Shown one piece after another: positions 25,068 through 33,846 of a stretch of DNA of 56,844 bases. Numbering within the stretch: position 1 is the stretch's first letter; every line of letters starts with the position of its first letter. The notes beneath the pieces were generated by a model. It searched no databases and was not told the DNA's origin. It saw only the letters and a program-made list of their open reading frames with translations. Source of the stretch: a virus; IMG/VR virus record IMGVR_UViG_3300045825_000531, positions 1 to 56,844 of that record. One strand, written 5' to 3'. Position numbers and translations under genes: made by a program.

Positions 25068-25964
25068 ATGAACGTAAATTATGCAAATAAAGATGAGATC
25101 ACACATGAGATCATCCAGATACAATTAAGAGAAAAGATACGAACGGTTGACAAAAAACTAAACGAATTACAATTAGAATATGAAAGATCATCAAGTCCTA
25201 TAATATTGGATGAGATAAAAGAATGCGAAAATTCGAGAGACCAACTATTAGAAAAAGGTGCTGATGCAAATTACAGCCGACAAAAATTTGGTGAAATTGT
25301 TATTCTAATCAATGACAATTTACTAAAGAAACCGTGTTTCAGGAACTATTCGGAAAACTGGACAGAGGATTTCAAAAGTAATGCAATTTATAAGATTTTC
25401 AAATATATAAACAATTTCGACCCAGAGAAGATCAGTAAAATTACGGGCAAAAAAATAAGTTCGTTTGCTTACTTAACTCAGATTACATACATGGCGTTTA
25501 TCGAAGTAATCAATAAACGAAAAAATGATACACATGATCTAATGGAAAATATGATTCCATTGCAAGACCTGAAACCTGAACATTATGTTTATAGCAAGTT
25601 CGCAAATGAATCAACATATTATCCGGATGAACATCGAGAAGATGATACAGAATATTTTATATTTCCATCAGTTAATACATTTGTTGTAGACAACTTGATA
25701 TGCGATACATTATATGATGTTCTAAAAACTATCAGAATAAAATTTGATAAGGTTCATGTGACATACCCATCGACTTATCATATATCTATGACTGAATTTA
25801 AGGATATTGATAAACTTGGATTTGATCGTATGAGCCTTGTTAAACAACGGGATAAGATTGAGGAAGAAATCATCGAGGAAGATATTGATGATGAAGCATG
25901 TTTCGCATTTACGGATGAAGAGTTTGAAGATTGGGGTGAATGGACCTCAGAAAGTGAAGATTAA
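25068..25964 (+). CDS. gp55-like late sigma factor
   Basis: 298 aa, longer than T4 gp55 (about 185). The start at 25068 follows AGAGG and gives NVNYANKDEITHEI, like the gp55 N-terminus. Conserved core: IVILINDNLLKKPCFRNYSENW, AIYKIFKYINNFDP, SSFAYLTQITYMAFIEVINKRK (sigma region 2-like). The extra C-terminal 130 residues include a long acidic tail ending in EDWGEWTSESED, possibly for sliding-clamp or core contacts. Predicted to read the TATAAATA promoters found across the window. Confidence 0.8.
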   Translation: MNVNYANKDEITHEIIQIQLREKIRTVDKKLNELQLEYERSSSPIILDEIKECENSRDQLLEKGADANYSRQKFGEIVILINDNLLKKPCFRNYSENWTEDFKSNAIYKIFKYINNFDPEKISKITGKKISSFAYLTQITYMAFIEVINKRKNDTHDLMENMIPLQDLKPEHYVYSKFANESTYYPDEHREDDTEYFIFPSVNTFVVDNLICDTLYDVLKTIRIKFDKVHVTYPSTYHISMTEFKDIDKLGFDRMSLVKQRDKIEEEIIEEDIDDEACFAFTDEEFEDWGEWTSESED

Positions 25965-27079
25965 TGATACTATCCGGTAAACAGATTATTCTTGGTGATT
26001 GTCACTTTGGTAAAGGAAAGTTTTCCCAAAATATGTTTGACACACAGATGGATTTCTTTGAAAAACAACTGTTTCCGTATATGCAAGAGAATGGAATCGA
26101 TACTATTATTCAGTTGGGTGATTTTATCGATAACAGGAAAAATGCAGACATATATTTTCTAAACCAACTTGTAGATAAGTTTTTTGAACCTATGCAAGGT
26201 TATGGGTTCAAGATGATTGAAATACTTGGTAATCATGATATTTACTTCAAAAATACACGTGATGTAAATCTCATGAGGATTATAGAAAAAATGTATCCTG
26301 ATAATCTAACTGTATTATCAGAACGTGAATACGTTTACATAAATGAGAAAAAAGGTTATTTTGTTCCATGGATTCTTGAAAATGAATCTCTTACGGCAAA
26401 GGAACTAAAAGGCGTTGAGTACCTATTTGGGCATTTTGAGATTAGAAATTTTCAGATGGCAAAAGGACATATCGACGAGAAATCTACACTAACATCAGAC
26501 TTTTTTACAAAGTTAAAAATCAAAAGAGTTTTCAGCGGACATTATCACCTGGTAGATAACAAAGCAAACATATCATACATTGGTACACCATATCAATTGG
26601 ATTGGGGCGATTTTGATGACTTCAAATATTTTTATGTTCTTGATACTGAATCAGAAACTCTTGATAGAGTATTCAACCATATATCTAAAAGACATGTGAA
26701 AATCAAATATAATTCTGATCATGAGTACGGTGTTATTGAATTAAGCGGATTATCACCTGATAGACATTTCTATGCAGATGTCACAGAGATTGATACTGAT
26801 GAATTGAAACGTCATAATTTAAAGGCGTATATCAATAAAAAAGATGATACAAAATATCACGAGGAAGTGATGTTTTTATTGCGTGAGAAAGGTTGTGAAT
26901 TTACCGTAACAGATAATCAAGAAATATCAATATTAATTGGTACTGATTATGTTAACGAAGATCATATTGAAGATCACTCAAGCACTAAGGAAATTATCCT
27001 TAAAACCATAGGTGCCGAAGCACCTGAGTTGATCGATCTGATCAACGAATTGTTTAGTGAGATTGCAATAGATGACTAA
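25964..27079 (+). CDS. Recombination endonuclease subunit gp47 (Mre11/SbcD-like)
   Basis: 371 aa. All metallophosphoesterase motifs are visible: GDCHFGK (D-x-H), LGDFIDNR (G-D), LGNHDIY (G-N-H-D), FGHFE and FSGHYH (G-H-x-H). Forms a complex with gp46 for DNA end resection, recombination-dependent replication and host DNA breakdown. ATG overlaps the gp55 stop; gp46 follows by 8 nt, so the three are co-translated. Confidence 0.94.
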   Translation: MILSGKQIILGDCHFGKGKFSQNMFDTQMDFFEKQLFPYMQENGIDTIIQLGDFIDNRKNADIYFLNQLVDKFFEPMQGYGFKMIEILGNHDIYFKNTRDVNLMRIIEKMYPDNLTVLSEREYVYINEKKGYFVPWILENESLTAKELKGVEYLFGHFEIRNFQMAKGHIDEKSTLTSDFFTKLKIKRVFSGHYHLVDNKANISYIGTPYQLDWGDFDDFKYFYVLDTESETLDRVFNHISKRHVKIKYNSDHEYGVIELSGLSPDRHFYADVTEIDTDELKRHNLKAYINKKDDTKYHEEVMFLLREKGCEFTVTDNQEISILIGTDYVNEDHIEDHSSTKEIILKTIGAEAPELIDLINELFSEIAIDD

Positions 27080-27087
27080 GGAGAGAT

Positions 27088-28827
27088 ATGCACATCCAAT
27101 TTAAAACATTGAAGTTTAAGAACATACTATCATACGGTAATGCCATATCAGTATATAATTTTGAATCGGGAATTGATATTATCAGTGCAACAAATGGCGC
27201 TGGTAAATCAACTATTATTGATGCGTTAACATATGCATTATTTGGTAAACCATACAGAAAGATAAATCTTAAAGGTTTGATCAACAACAAGAATAATAAA
27301 GAATTATATACTGAGTTATTGTTTGATATTGATGATATTGAATACATGATTAAACGTGGTATGAAACCTAATATTTTTGAGATTTACTCAAAGGTTGATG
27401 ATGAATATAAGTTGATCAATCAGGACAGTACAAGTCGTGATTATCAGAACATTCTTGAAAACGATATCTTGATGTTAAACGAAACTGTATTTAGACAGCT
27501 GATTGTATTAGGTGCAAATGTAAGTAATTCAAAAAACTTTATGGATCTTAATGCAACAGAAAAGGAAGAGGTATTCCAGGTTGTAACAGATACCTCATTG
27601 TTTAATCATCTTAGTATATTGATTAAAAACAAGAGAAATGAAATTAAAACTATTCTCACGGAACACAATTATAAATTCGATATATTATCAAGTACGATTG
27701 ATAGCGAGCGTCAAAATCTTGTAAAATTACAACGACAAAATGCATATCTCCAGCAGAACAAGGATCAGCGCATTCTTGAGATTCAAAAAGTCATTGATGA
27801 TGGTGAATCAAAATTAATTGAGTATGATCGTGCAATTCAAAAACTAAAAGATTTAAAGTCACAATATGATGAAAAATTGTTAGATCTTGAAAATCAGAAA
27901 GCTATCCTTAAAGATAAAAACAATCAAATAAATGCACTGAATGGTAAGATTGTTGCGTTTGATCATCTAAAAGAGTCAAGTATTTCGTGTGATAATTGTT
28001 CTCACGAGATTATATCAGGTGATTATGATGCAGACCTTCATGATAGTATGAAGAAACATGTAATAACATTAACTGATGAAATTAATTCTCTAAAAGAAAT
28101 TTATCGCAACTCATCTGAGATCGGTGATGGTATGAAAGAGAAATTACTTAACTCAAATCGTATTATTAAAAATAGATCAGAGTTAGTTAACACTATTGCA
28201 CAAAAACGAGATGAATTAAAAGAAATTGATAATTGGGTATTAGTTGATATTGATAAATCTGTTCTTGAACATAAAGAAGATGAGTTATTGACAGTTAAGA
28301 CGATTTTATCAGATGCAGATTCTAAACATAATGCATTGAATCAGTTAATGAAAATCATCGGCGGAGATAATCTTAAAGGTTATATTCTATCAAAACAGAT
28401 TCCATTACTCAACAAATATATAAACTCATATATTGAAAAATTTAGTGATTTTAACTTCAACTTTGTTATCGATAATAATTTCAAAGAACAGTTTATATCA
28501 CGAAATGAAACACAGGAATTCCATTCATTTTCGAATGGGCAGAAACAAAGATTTACATTCGCTATATTGTTTGCATTTTTAAAGTTGATTGAAGAAAGAA
28601 GTGGCGTATCGACGAATCTTCTTGCAATGGATGAAATTTTAGATTCGAGTGCGGATAGTGTAGGTCGTTCTGAATTACTTGATATATTATATTCAAATTT
28701 CTCAGATAAGAAAAATATCATCATAATTTCGCACCAACCGGAGATTAAAGAGCGCATGGAAATCATTAATAGAACATTTGAAGTTACGAACGCAGGTTTT
28801 TCAAAACTTGTTGAAGTTAAATCGTAA
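27088..28827 (+). CDS. Recombination nuclease subunit gp46 (Rad50/SbcC-like)
   Basis: 579 aa. Walker A ATNGAGKSTIIDAL near residue 33, a long coiled coil broken by a C-D-N-C zinc hook near residue 300, ABC signature HSFSNGQKQRF, Walker B LLAMDEIL and a SHQPE switch. Full length for the family. ATPase partner of gp47. Its stop is followed directly by a Fur-like palindrome and the next promoter. Confidence 0.95.
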   Translation: MHIQFKTLKFKNILSYGNAISVYNFESGIDIISATNGAGKSTIIDALTYALFGKPYRKINLKGLINNKNNKELYTELLFDIDDIEYMIKRGMKPNIFEIYSKVDDEYKLINQDSTSRDYQNILENDILMLNETVFRQLIVLGANVSNSKNFMDLNATEKEEVFQVVTDTSLFNHLSILIKNKRNEIKTILTEHNYKFDILSSTIDSERQNLVKLQRQNAYLQQNKDQRILEIQKVIDDGESKLIEYDRAIQKLKDLKSQYDEKLLDLENQKAILKDKNNQINALNGKIVAFDHLKESSISCDNCSHEIISGDYDADLHDSMKKHVITLTDEINSLKEIYRNSSEIGDGMKEKLLNSNRIIKNRSELVNTIAQKRDELKEIDNWVLVDIDKSVLEHKEDELLTVKTILSDADSKHNALNQLMKIIGGDNLKGYILSKQIPLLNKYINSYIEKFSDFNFNFVIDNNFKEQFISRNETQEFHSFSNGQKQRFTFAILFAFLKLIEERSGVSTNLLAMDEILDSSADSVGRSELLDILYSNFSDKKNIIIISHQPEIKERMEIINRTFEVTNAGFSKLVEVKS

Positions 28828-28829
28828 TT

Positions 28830-28848
28830 GATTATGATAATTAATATC
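28830..28848. promoter_or_regulatory. Fur-box-like palindrome upstream of the gp33-like gene
   Basis: GATTATGATAATTAATATC, 16 of 19 matches to the Fur consensus and nearly identical to the site at 10274. Lies 20 bp upstream of TATAAT. A weak terminator for gp46 is the alternative reading. Confidence 0.35.
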
Positions 28849-28851
28849 ATA

Positions 28852-28873
28852 TTAAGCTAAAGTATGATATAAT
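28852..28873 (+). promoter_or_regulatory. Promoter
   Basis: TTAAG, 11-nt spacer with TGA, TATAAT at 28868-28873; starts the small operon 28892-29734. Confidence 0.65.
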
Positions 28874-28891
28874 ACATGATAAAGGAATATA

Positions 28892-29155
28892 ATGAAGAAA
28901 CCGAAGATATCGGGTAATGATAGCAATAGGATATTGAATGAGATTTGGGCATGGAAAGAAGAAATCAATGACCCAAACTTATCAATACTCGACATCATAA
29001 CTGAATATATCGAAAAAAACAATCTGTGTCCCGATACAGTAGGGGAAATGCTTGCACATAATAAAAACTTTGTAAAAATTTTAGAAAACGACCTTGTAAA
29101 AAGTAGAATCTTTAAAACTGAAAAAGAAGTAACAACATTCAACGAATGGGAATAA
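28892..29155 (+). CDS. gp33-like late transcription coactivator (tentative)
   Basis: 87 aa. The pattern L-D-I-I-T-E-Y-I-E-K-N-N-L-C-P-D-T-V-G followed by a short helix and FVKILENDLVKSRIF resembles the core of T4 gp33, which bridges RNA polymerase and the sliding clamp at late promoters. The short hydrophobic/acidic C-terminal end could bind the clamp. The call is weak by sequence but consistent with gp55 and late promoters nearby. Confidence 0.45.
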   Translation: MKKPKISGNDSNRILNEIWAWKEEINDPNLSILDIITEYIEKNNLCPDTVGEMLAHNKNFVKILENDLVKSRIFKTEKEVTTFNEWE

Positions 29156-29164
29156 AGGAAAGAG

Positions 29165-29734
29165 ATGTTAACGTTTAATCAGCAATATGATATAGCGAAT
29201 GGCATCTTTCTAACATTTGATAAAAATCTACCAGTTAGAAAGATGACATCTAATCATTCACAACAAGTACGGGATAAGGCACGAGTTTCCTTCCCGTACA
29301 CAAAATTTGAATCATGGACAAAGGAACGTTTTGCAATCTCAGTAATCTACATCATGTACAAAAAGAATCCACCTTCGTTCAAAAACCTAGGACAAATGTT
29401 GTACGAACTAGACGAGAAGGAGGTAAAATCATTTAAAAGCGATATTGTAAATTATAATTTATATGTTGCTAAGGATGTAGATTACCTTGTACAAATCTAC
29501 AACAGTCTACCTACAATTGAAAATATCTTTTTCGAGTATATTAATGGAAAGATTAAGTTTTATACGTTGTGGTTTTATTTGAAAAAAATCGATGCAGACA
29601 TGAACGAATTGATGGAGTCCCGAATTAAAGGTGTTATCCTGCGAAGGATAAAAAATCTATTATTGTTTGTAACATTTAATGCAGATAAACTTAGCAAAAT
29701 TAATATACTATTGAAAGAGAGATTAAACATTTGA
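29165..29734 (+). CDS. Hypothetical protein near the clamp-loader gene
   Basis: 189 aa, mostly helical, Lys/Phe/Tyr-rich. No motif recognised. Length and position near gp44 would suit a gp62-like clamp-loader small subunit, but I cannot align it with gp62 by eye. Its 3' end overlaps the tail of a converging homing-gene remnant by 12 nt. Confidence 0.55.
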   Translation: MLTFNQQYDIANGIFLTFDKNLPVRKMTSNHSQQVRDKARVSFPYTKFESWTKERFAISVIYIMYKKNPPSFKNLGQMLYELDEKEVKSFKSDIVNYNLYVAKDVDYLVQIYNSLPTIENIFFEYINGKIKFYTLWFYLKKIDADMNELMESRIKGVILRRIKNLLLFVTFNADKLSKINILLKERLNI

Positions 29735-30224
29735 AACATAATACCAATCTTTATATTTTTCATTAGTAGATTTAATTCGATTAGACAATGTGTTGTAGCA
29801 TATATCCATATTAATACATGCATCATTTACTGAACTATATATTACACCAGAAATATGAACCTTCTTCTTATTTTTAGTTCCTATATTTTCACGCTGGGAT
29901 TTAGGCATAACATAACCTTTATGAGATTCAGATAATTTTTTACGTGTCTCAACTGTTATTTTTCTTTCCTTTAATTTTTGACAATGTTCTCTAGCAGTTA
30001 AAAGAACAGAGTTCCAAGGATTTTCATTTAGATTAGAAAAGGGTTGGATTTATAGATTTTGGGATAATATGATGATTTTCATAATATACATAATTTAAAT
30101 CTTCTTTCTTTAGTTTTGAACGTATTTCATTTAATGCACGTTCTATGATAAGAAAGTAGTATTTAGAGTATTTAGTTGGTTCCTGAATGAACTCAGAAGT
30201 GTAGTTTTTGTATAAATATTGCAT
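29723..30224 (-). pseudogene. Frameshifted HNH homing endonuclease
   Basis: Minus strand, beginning MQYLYKNYTSEF. Frame 1 runs to NHHIIPKSINPTLF and stops; a second frame continues SNLNENPWNSVLLTAREHC, the expected H-N-H continuation, through a KKLSESHKGY linker and a C-terminal NUMOD-like DNA-binding module (VIYSSVNDACINM). One extra base near 30031-30037 in a CCCTTTT run accounts for the break. Either a decayed gene or a sequencing error. The start and leader match those of the intact homing gene at 34588. Confidence 0.7.
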
Positions 30225-30295
30225 GCTGCAGATCTCCAGGTTTGTAGAGACTATAGATGTTGGTAGCATCGTGATAGTCATTTTATGTATTTATT
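30206..30295 (-). promoter_or_regulatory. Conserved homing-gene leader, copy 1
   Basis: Minus strand: late-like AATAAATA (30288-30295), then GACTAT, a variable loop, ATAGTC, TCTACAAACC, a short GG element and ATCTGCAGCATGCAATATTTAT over the start codon. Copy 2 lies at 34570-34659. Stem arms are identical, loops differ. Confidence 0.55.
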
Positions 30296-30335
30296 AAAAG
30301 AAAATTTATAATATTTTATTAAAAAAAGGAAAGAA

Positions 30336-31319
30336 ATGCTTCACGTTGACAAAAAACATTATCTATGGGCAGAAAAATACAGACCACAATGCGTTGATGA
30401 CATCATCTTACCGGAAAACGTAAAGAAACAGATGAGAACATGGATTAAGGATGGGCAGATTCCTAATATTGGATTATTTGGTTCAATTCCTGGTACCGGT
30501 AAAAGTACATTTGCTAATGTTATTCTCAAAGAATTAGATGCGGATTTCCTTTGGATTAATGCTTCCGCAGATGGTGGTATCGATAAGATGCGTACTGAGA
30601 TCCCAAAATTTGCACAAAGCGTTTCAGTAAATGGTCGTCCTAAAATTGTTGTTCTTGACGAAGCAGACAACCTAACTGCCGTTACGAATGGAGCACAATT
30701 CGCTATACGTGGTATCATTGAGAAGTATGCAGCCAATTGCCGTTTCCTACTTACAGGTAACTACAAGGAACGTATCATTGAACCTATATTGAATCGCCTT
30801 GTTAATTTTGATCTTGACGAGATGTCTCAGATGTATAAACAAGAAAACGCAAAAGAGATTCTTGGAAGGCTTAAATTCATCTTAAAAAATGAAAATGTAT
30901 CTTATGATCCTAAATCGTTAGGACCTATCATTACTTCATCATATCCAAGTATTCGTGAGATGACTGTAACTATTCAAAAACTCACAGTTGAAAATGATCA
31001 AGGTACATTAGAATTACTCACAAATGATAAAGTGTTTGAAAGTTCACAATTGATGCGTAAGCTTGCTGATGCAATTGTTATCCAGGATTTCTTTGAAGCA
31101 AGAAAAATTATTACTGAATTAGGTGATCATGATGCGTTTTATTCATTCATGTGGCGCCACATTGAAGAATATGTTGAAGAAGCAAGCATTCCACAGCTTG
31201 TATTAATTCTTGCAAACTTTCAAGATCAGTCATTAAGGGCACGTGATAAATCTGTTACATTGGCAGCATTTGTTGCAACAACATTGATGACAACAAACCT
31301 CAAATTTAAGAAAAAATAA
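30336..31319 (+). CDS. Sliding-clamp loader large subunit gp44
   Basis: 327 aa AAA+ ATPase, T4 gp44 length. LWAEKYRPQCVDDIILP at the start, Walker A GSIPGTGKST, Walker B VVLDEAD, sensor-1 LLTGNYKERI and the I-L-N-R-L-V region (in place of S-R-C). Four or so copies with the small subunit load gp45 clamps for replication and late transcription. Own SD AAAGGAAAG. Confidence 0.94.
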   Translation: MLHVDKKHYLWAEKYRPQCVDDIILPENVKKQMRTWIKDGQIPNIGLFGSIPGTGKSTFANVILKELDADFLWINASADGGIDKMRTEIPKFAQSVSVNGRPKIVVLDEADNLTAVTNGAQFAIRGIIEKYAANCRFLLTGNYKERIIEPILNRLVNFDLDEMSQMYKQENAKEILGRLKFILKNENVSYDPKSLGPIITSSYPSIREMTVTIQKLTVENDQGTLELLTNDKVFESSQLMRKLADAIVIQDFFEARKIITELGDHDAFYSFMWRHIEEYVEEASIPQLVLILANFQDQSLRARDKSVTLAAFVATTLMTTNLKFKKK

Positions 31320-31327
31320 TGTTATCT

Positions 31328-31348
31328 TAAGCATTAATATGTTATAAT
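31328..31348 (+). promoter_or_regulatory. Promoter for mazG-clpP-VWA genes
   Basis: TTAAG, 11-nt spacer, TATAAT at 31343-31348. GTTATC and GATAAC flank the element as an imperfect inverted repeat. Confidence 0.65.
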
Positions 31349-31381
31349 GATAACAGTTATCAATTACAAACAAGGAAAATA

Positions 31382-31774
31382 ATGACACCTACAGAATATA
31401 TTTCAAATGTCTTAAAGACAGAGAGCACTAAGGACCCGATTGTATCGGAGTTCGGTGTCAATTCACGTATTTTACATGCTTGCATGGGTACAACAACTGA
31501 GGCAGGTGAGCTTGTCGATGCCTGTAAAAAATCAATGTTCTATGGAAAACAATTAGACAAGGTAAACCTCGCTGAGGAAGCAGGTGATGTTCTTTGGTAT
31601 ATTGCTATTTTATGTGATGAACTTAATGTTACCTTTGAGGAATTATTCGAAGTGAACATCGCAAAATTGAAAAAAAGATATGGTGAGAAATTCTCAGATG
31701 ATAAAGCAGAAAATCGTGATTTAACTGCAGAACGTGAAATTCTTGAGTCCGGGCATTCAAACGTAAAGGAATAA
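31382..31774 (+). CDS. MazG-type nucleotide pyrophosphohydrolase
   Basis: 130 aa. TTEAGELVDACKK and NLAEEAGDVLWYIAIL carry the E-x-x-E ... E-E-x-x-D metal-binding helices of the MazG/all-alpha NTPase fold. Hydrolyses (d)NTPs, and in phages may lower host alarmone or sanitise nucleotide pools. Followed after 1 nt by the ClpP-like gene. Confidence 0.85.
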   Translation: MTPTEYISNVLKTESTKDPIVSEFGVNSRILHACMGTTTEAGELVDACKKSMFYGKQLDKVNLAEEAGDVLWYIAILCDELNVTFEELFEVNIAKLKKRYGEKFSDDKAENRDLTAEREILESGHSNVKE

Positions 31775-31775
31775 T

Positions 31776-32621
31776 TTGAAGAAGAACGATTTTGATTTCC
31801 CACCAATGCCAATGCCACATAATGATAATATGAAGAACAATGAGTTTCACACCTTGTTCTCAAAGGATGTTCCTGCAGAATCAATGATGATTTCACCAGG
31901 ATATAAAAAACATACATTCTACCTAACAGATTTTGCTGAGTATGGACGTGGTTTACATGAGGTTTACAACTCGCTTCGTGATGCAGGTGAAAATGACTTG
32001 CTTGAAATTCGTATTAGTTCACCAGGTGGATTCGTAACTGAAGGTCAAACATTATATAATCTTATTCAAGAAATGTTTACTGACCGTTGTATAACAATCC
32101 TTGACCCTGAAGGTTATTCAATGGGTGCATTAGCATTCTGTATGGGTGATTATCGTGTATGTTATGAGAACAGCTCAATCATGTATCACAACTATAGTGC
32201 GGGTACGGGTGGAAAAGGTCATGAGATTATTGCACATGTTAAACACATGGACAAGTCACTTAAAATGTTCTTTGATACAATCGTAATTGGTTTATCCGAT
32301 GAGGAAAAAGAAGTACTTTATGCGGGTGGTGATTTCTGGTTTGATACTCAAGAAATGTGTGAGCGCAAAATCTGTACTGCAGTTATGGTAGGACCTCACA
32401 TTTTTTCAGCGGAAGAATATCTCATGTTGATTAAGCGTATGAACAAGGAAGCAAAAAAATTAGGAATCAAAAAACCTAAAACATTGATGCAGGCAAAGAA
32501 ATTTCATGACATTGATGTTATTACACCATTCCTTGAGGAACAAGAAGAAAAAGAACGTCGTGAACATGAAGAACACGAGAATCCAAAAAAGAAAAAAACA
32601 AAGAAAAAGGATAAAGAATGA
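31776..32621 (+). CDS. ClpP-family serine protease
   Basis: 281 aa, TTG start. S-S-P-G-G near residue 81 (oxyanion region), catalytic Ser115 in GYSMGAL, His138 in MYHNYSAG, and Asp186 in GGDFWF as the likely third residue. The core aligns with ClpP through residue 200; the tail after 250 is a Lys/Glu-rich extension ending in a poly-Lys stretch. Phage ClpP homologs usually serve as head proteases; here it lies in an early-type operon, away from capsid genes. It could also work with a host Clp ATPase. Confidence 0.85.
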   Translation: MKKNDFDFPPMPMPHNDNMKNNEFHTLFSKDVPAESMMISPGYKKHTFYLTDFAEYGRGLHEVYNSLRDAGENDLLEIRISSPGGFVTEGQTLYNLIQEMFTDRCITILDPEGYSMGALAFCMGDYRVCYENSSIMYHNYSAGTGGKGHEIIAHVKHMDKSLKMFFDTIVIGLSDEEKEVLYAGGDFWFDTQEMCERKICTAVMVGPHIFSAEEYLMLIKRMNKEAKKLGIKKPKTLMQAKKFHDIDVITPFLEEQEEKERREHEEHENPKKKKTKKKDKE

Positions 32622-33232
32622 GTGATATTATTGAACCACAGGAAGTTAGTGCTGACCCAGTACAAATTATTTGTATCCTAGACCGTAGTGGGTCTATGGG
32701 TTCGTTAGCATCTGATGTAATCGGATCGTATAATACTTTTATTGAACAACAAAAAAATGAACCAGGTGAAGCCGAAGTTACCCTTGTATTGTTCGATACA
32801 ATGTATGAAGTTGTTTATGATAAAATTGATGTCAAAAATGTTCCTGAATTAACAAAAGAAGTTTATTTTGCTCGTGGTGGCACAGCATTGTTGGATGCAA
32901 TTGGTCGTGCTGTTTCAACATGTACAGCTAAAGATGCAATGGTTCTTATTCAAACTGATGGTGAAGAAAATTCAAGTCGTGAATATACTAAAGATATGAT
33001 TAAGAAATTGATTGATGAAAAAGAAACTGCGGGTTGGGATTTTATTTTCCTTGGTGCTAACATTGACGCTATTTCTGCAGGTGATTCTTTCGGTATGAAA
33101 ATGGGTAAATCAGTTCAATACACTGCAAATTCAGTTGGTATGAAAGTTGCCTTTGATACTATGTCCAATGCAACTTCATTATATCGCTCAAGTAAAATGG
33201 ATAATATTTCAAATTTAGTTGCGAAGTCATAA
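32618..33232 (+). CDS. VWA-domain protein
   Basis: 204 aa, a single von Willebrand A domain with intact MIDAS: DRSGSMGS near residue 22, G-G-T-A-L-L-D in the middle and QTDGEENSS as the third site. A C-terminal GDSFGMKMGKSVQYTANS segment is common in TerY-like VWA proteins. Such proteins accompany Ter clusters and can act as metal-dependent scaffolds. Overlaps the ClpP-like gene by 4 nt. Confidence 0.85.
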   Translation: MSDIIEPQEVSADPVQIICILDRSGSMGSLASDVIGSYNTFIEQQKNEPGEAEVTLVLFDTMYEVVYDKIDVKNVPELTKEVYFARGGTALLDAIGRAVSTCTAKDAMVLIQTDGEENSSREYTKDMIKKLIDEKETAGWDFIFLGANIDAISAGDSFGMKMGKSVQYTANSVGMKVAFDTMSNATSLYRSSKMDNISNLVAKS

Positions 33233-33237
33233 GACCT

Positions 33238-33258
33238 TAAGTGGTTTTATGATATAAT
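33238..33258 (+). promoter_or_regulatory. Promoter for the queD-like gene
   Basis: TTAAG, 11-nt spacer with TGA, TATAAT at 33253-33258. Confidence 0.65.
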
Positions 33259-33282
33259 TAACAAACTAAATAAAGGAAATAT

Positions 33283-33846
33283 ATGAAATGGATTATTGAT
33301 AAAGTAGTTGGTGAATTTGATTACGGTCATAATGTTTGGACTCAAGAACTCGATGAAGAGTTGAGTTGTGGTAGTCAATGTAAATGTAAATGGCGTCATG
33401 GTCATAGAGGAAAAGTAGTAGCTTATTTAGAAGCAAATGAATTATCCGGATCTTCAAAGAACATGGTGGTGGATTTTAATGATATGAAGATAATGACTAA
33501 ATTCATTGACAGTACTTTAGATCACAAATATTTAATTGATATTAATGACCCAGCTAATTTTGATACCTTTTCACATTTTTGGGTTGATGGATCTTTCAAA
33601 CAGGTTTTAGTTAAAATGCCGGAAGGTCATTACTTAATAGATCCTATTTTTTGGAAAGATTTAGACCCAATTCTTCAAACTAAATATGAAAGTTATGTGA
33701 TTCTCGATTTTGTTCCAACATCTGAAAATCTTAGTAAATGGATGTTTGAAGTTATGTCTATGAAAATAGATAGCACTGGAGTTAAAGTTCATAAAATTGA
33801 ATGGTATGAAACACCAAAATCTCGTGCTACTTATTATGGGGATTAA
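33283..33846 (+). CDS. QueD-like 6-carboxytetrahydropterin synthase
   Basis: 187 aa. DYGHNVW (zinc His), C-K-C-K-W-R-H-G-H-R-G-K (catalytic Cys and zinc H-x-H), VVDFNDMK, LDHKYL and PTSENLSKW match the PTPS/QueD family throughout. QueD makes the pterin precursor of 7-deazaguanines used in queuosine or in phage DNA modification. Other pathway genes are not in the window. About 50 residues longer than minimal QueD because of an insert after residue 85. Confidence 0.85.
   Translation: MKWIIDKVVGEFDYGHNVWTQELDEELSCGSQCKCKWRHGHRGKVVAYLEANELSGSSKNMVVDFNDMKIMTKFIDSTLDHKYLIDINDPANFDTFSHFWVDGSFKQVLVKMPEGHYLIDPIFWKDLDPILQTKYESYVILDFVPTSENLSKWMFEVMSMKIDSTGVKVHKIEWYETPKSRATYYGD

Noticed and set aside
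29723-29908. A separate 61-codon minus-strand gene
   Set aside because: It is the C-terminal DNA-binding module of the frameshifted homing endonuclease, not an independent gene.
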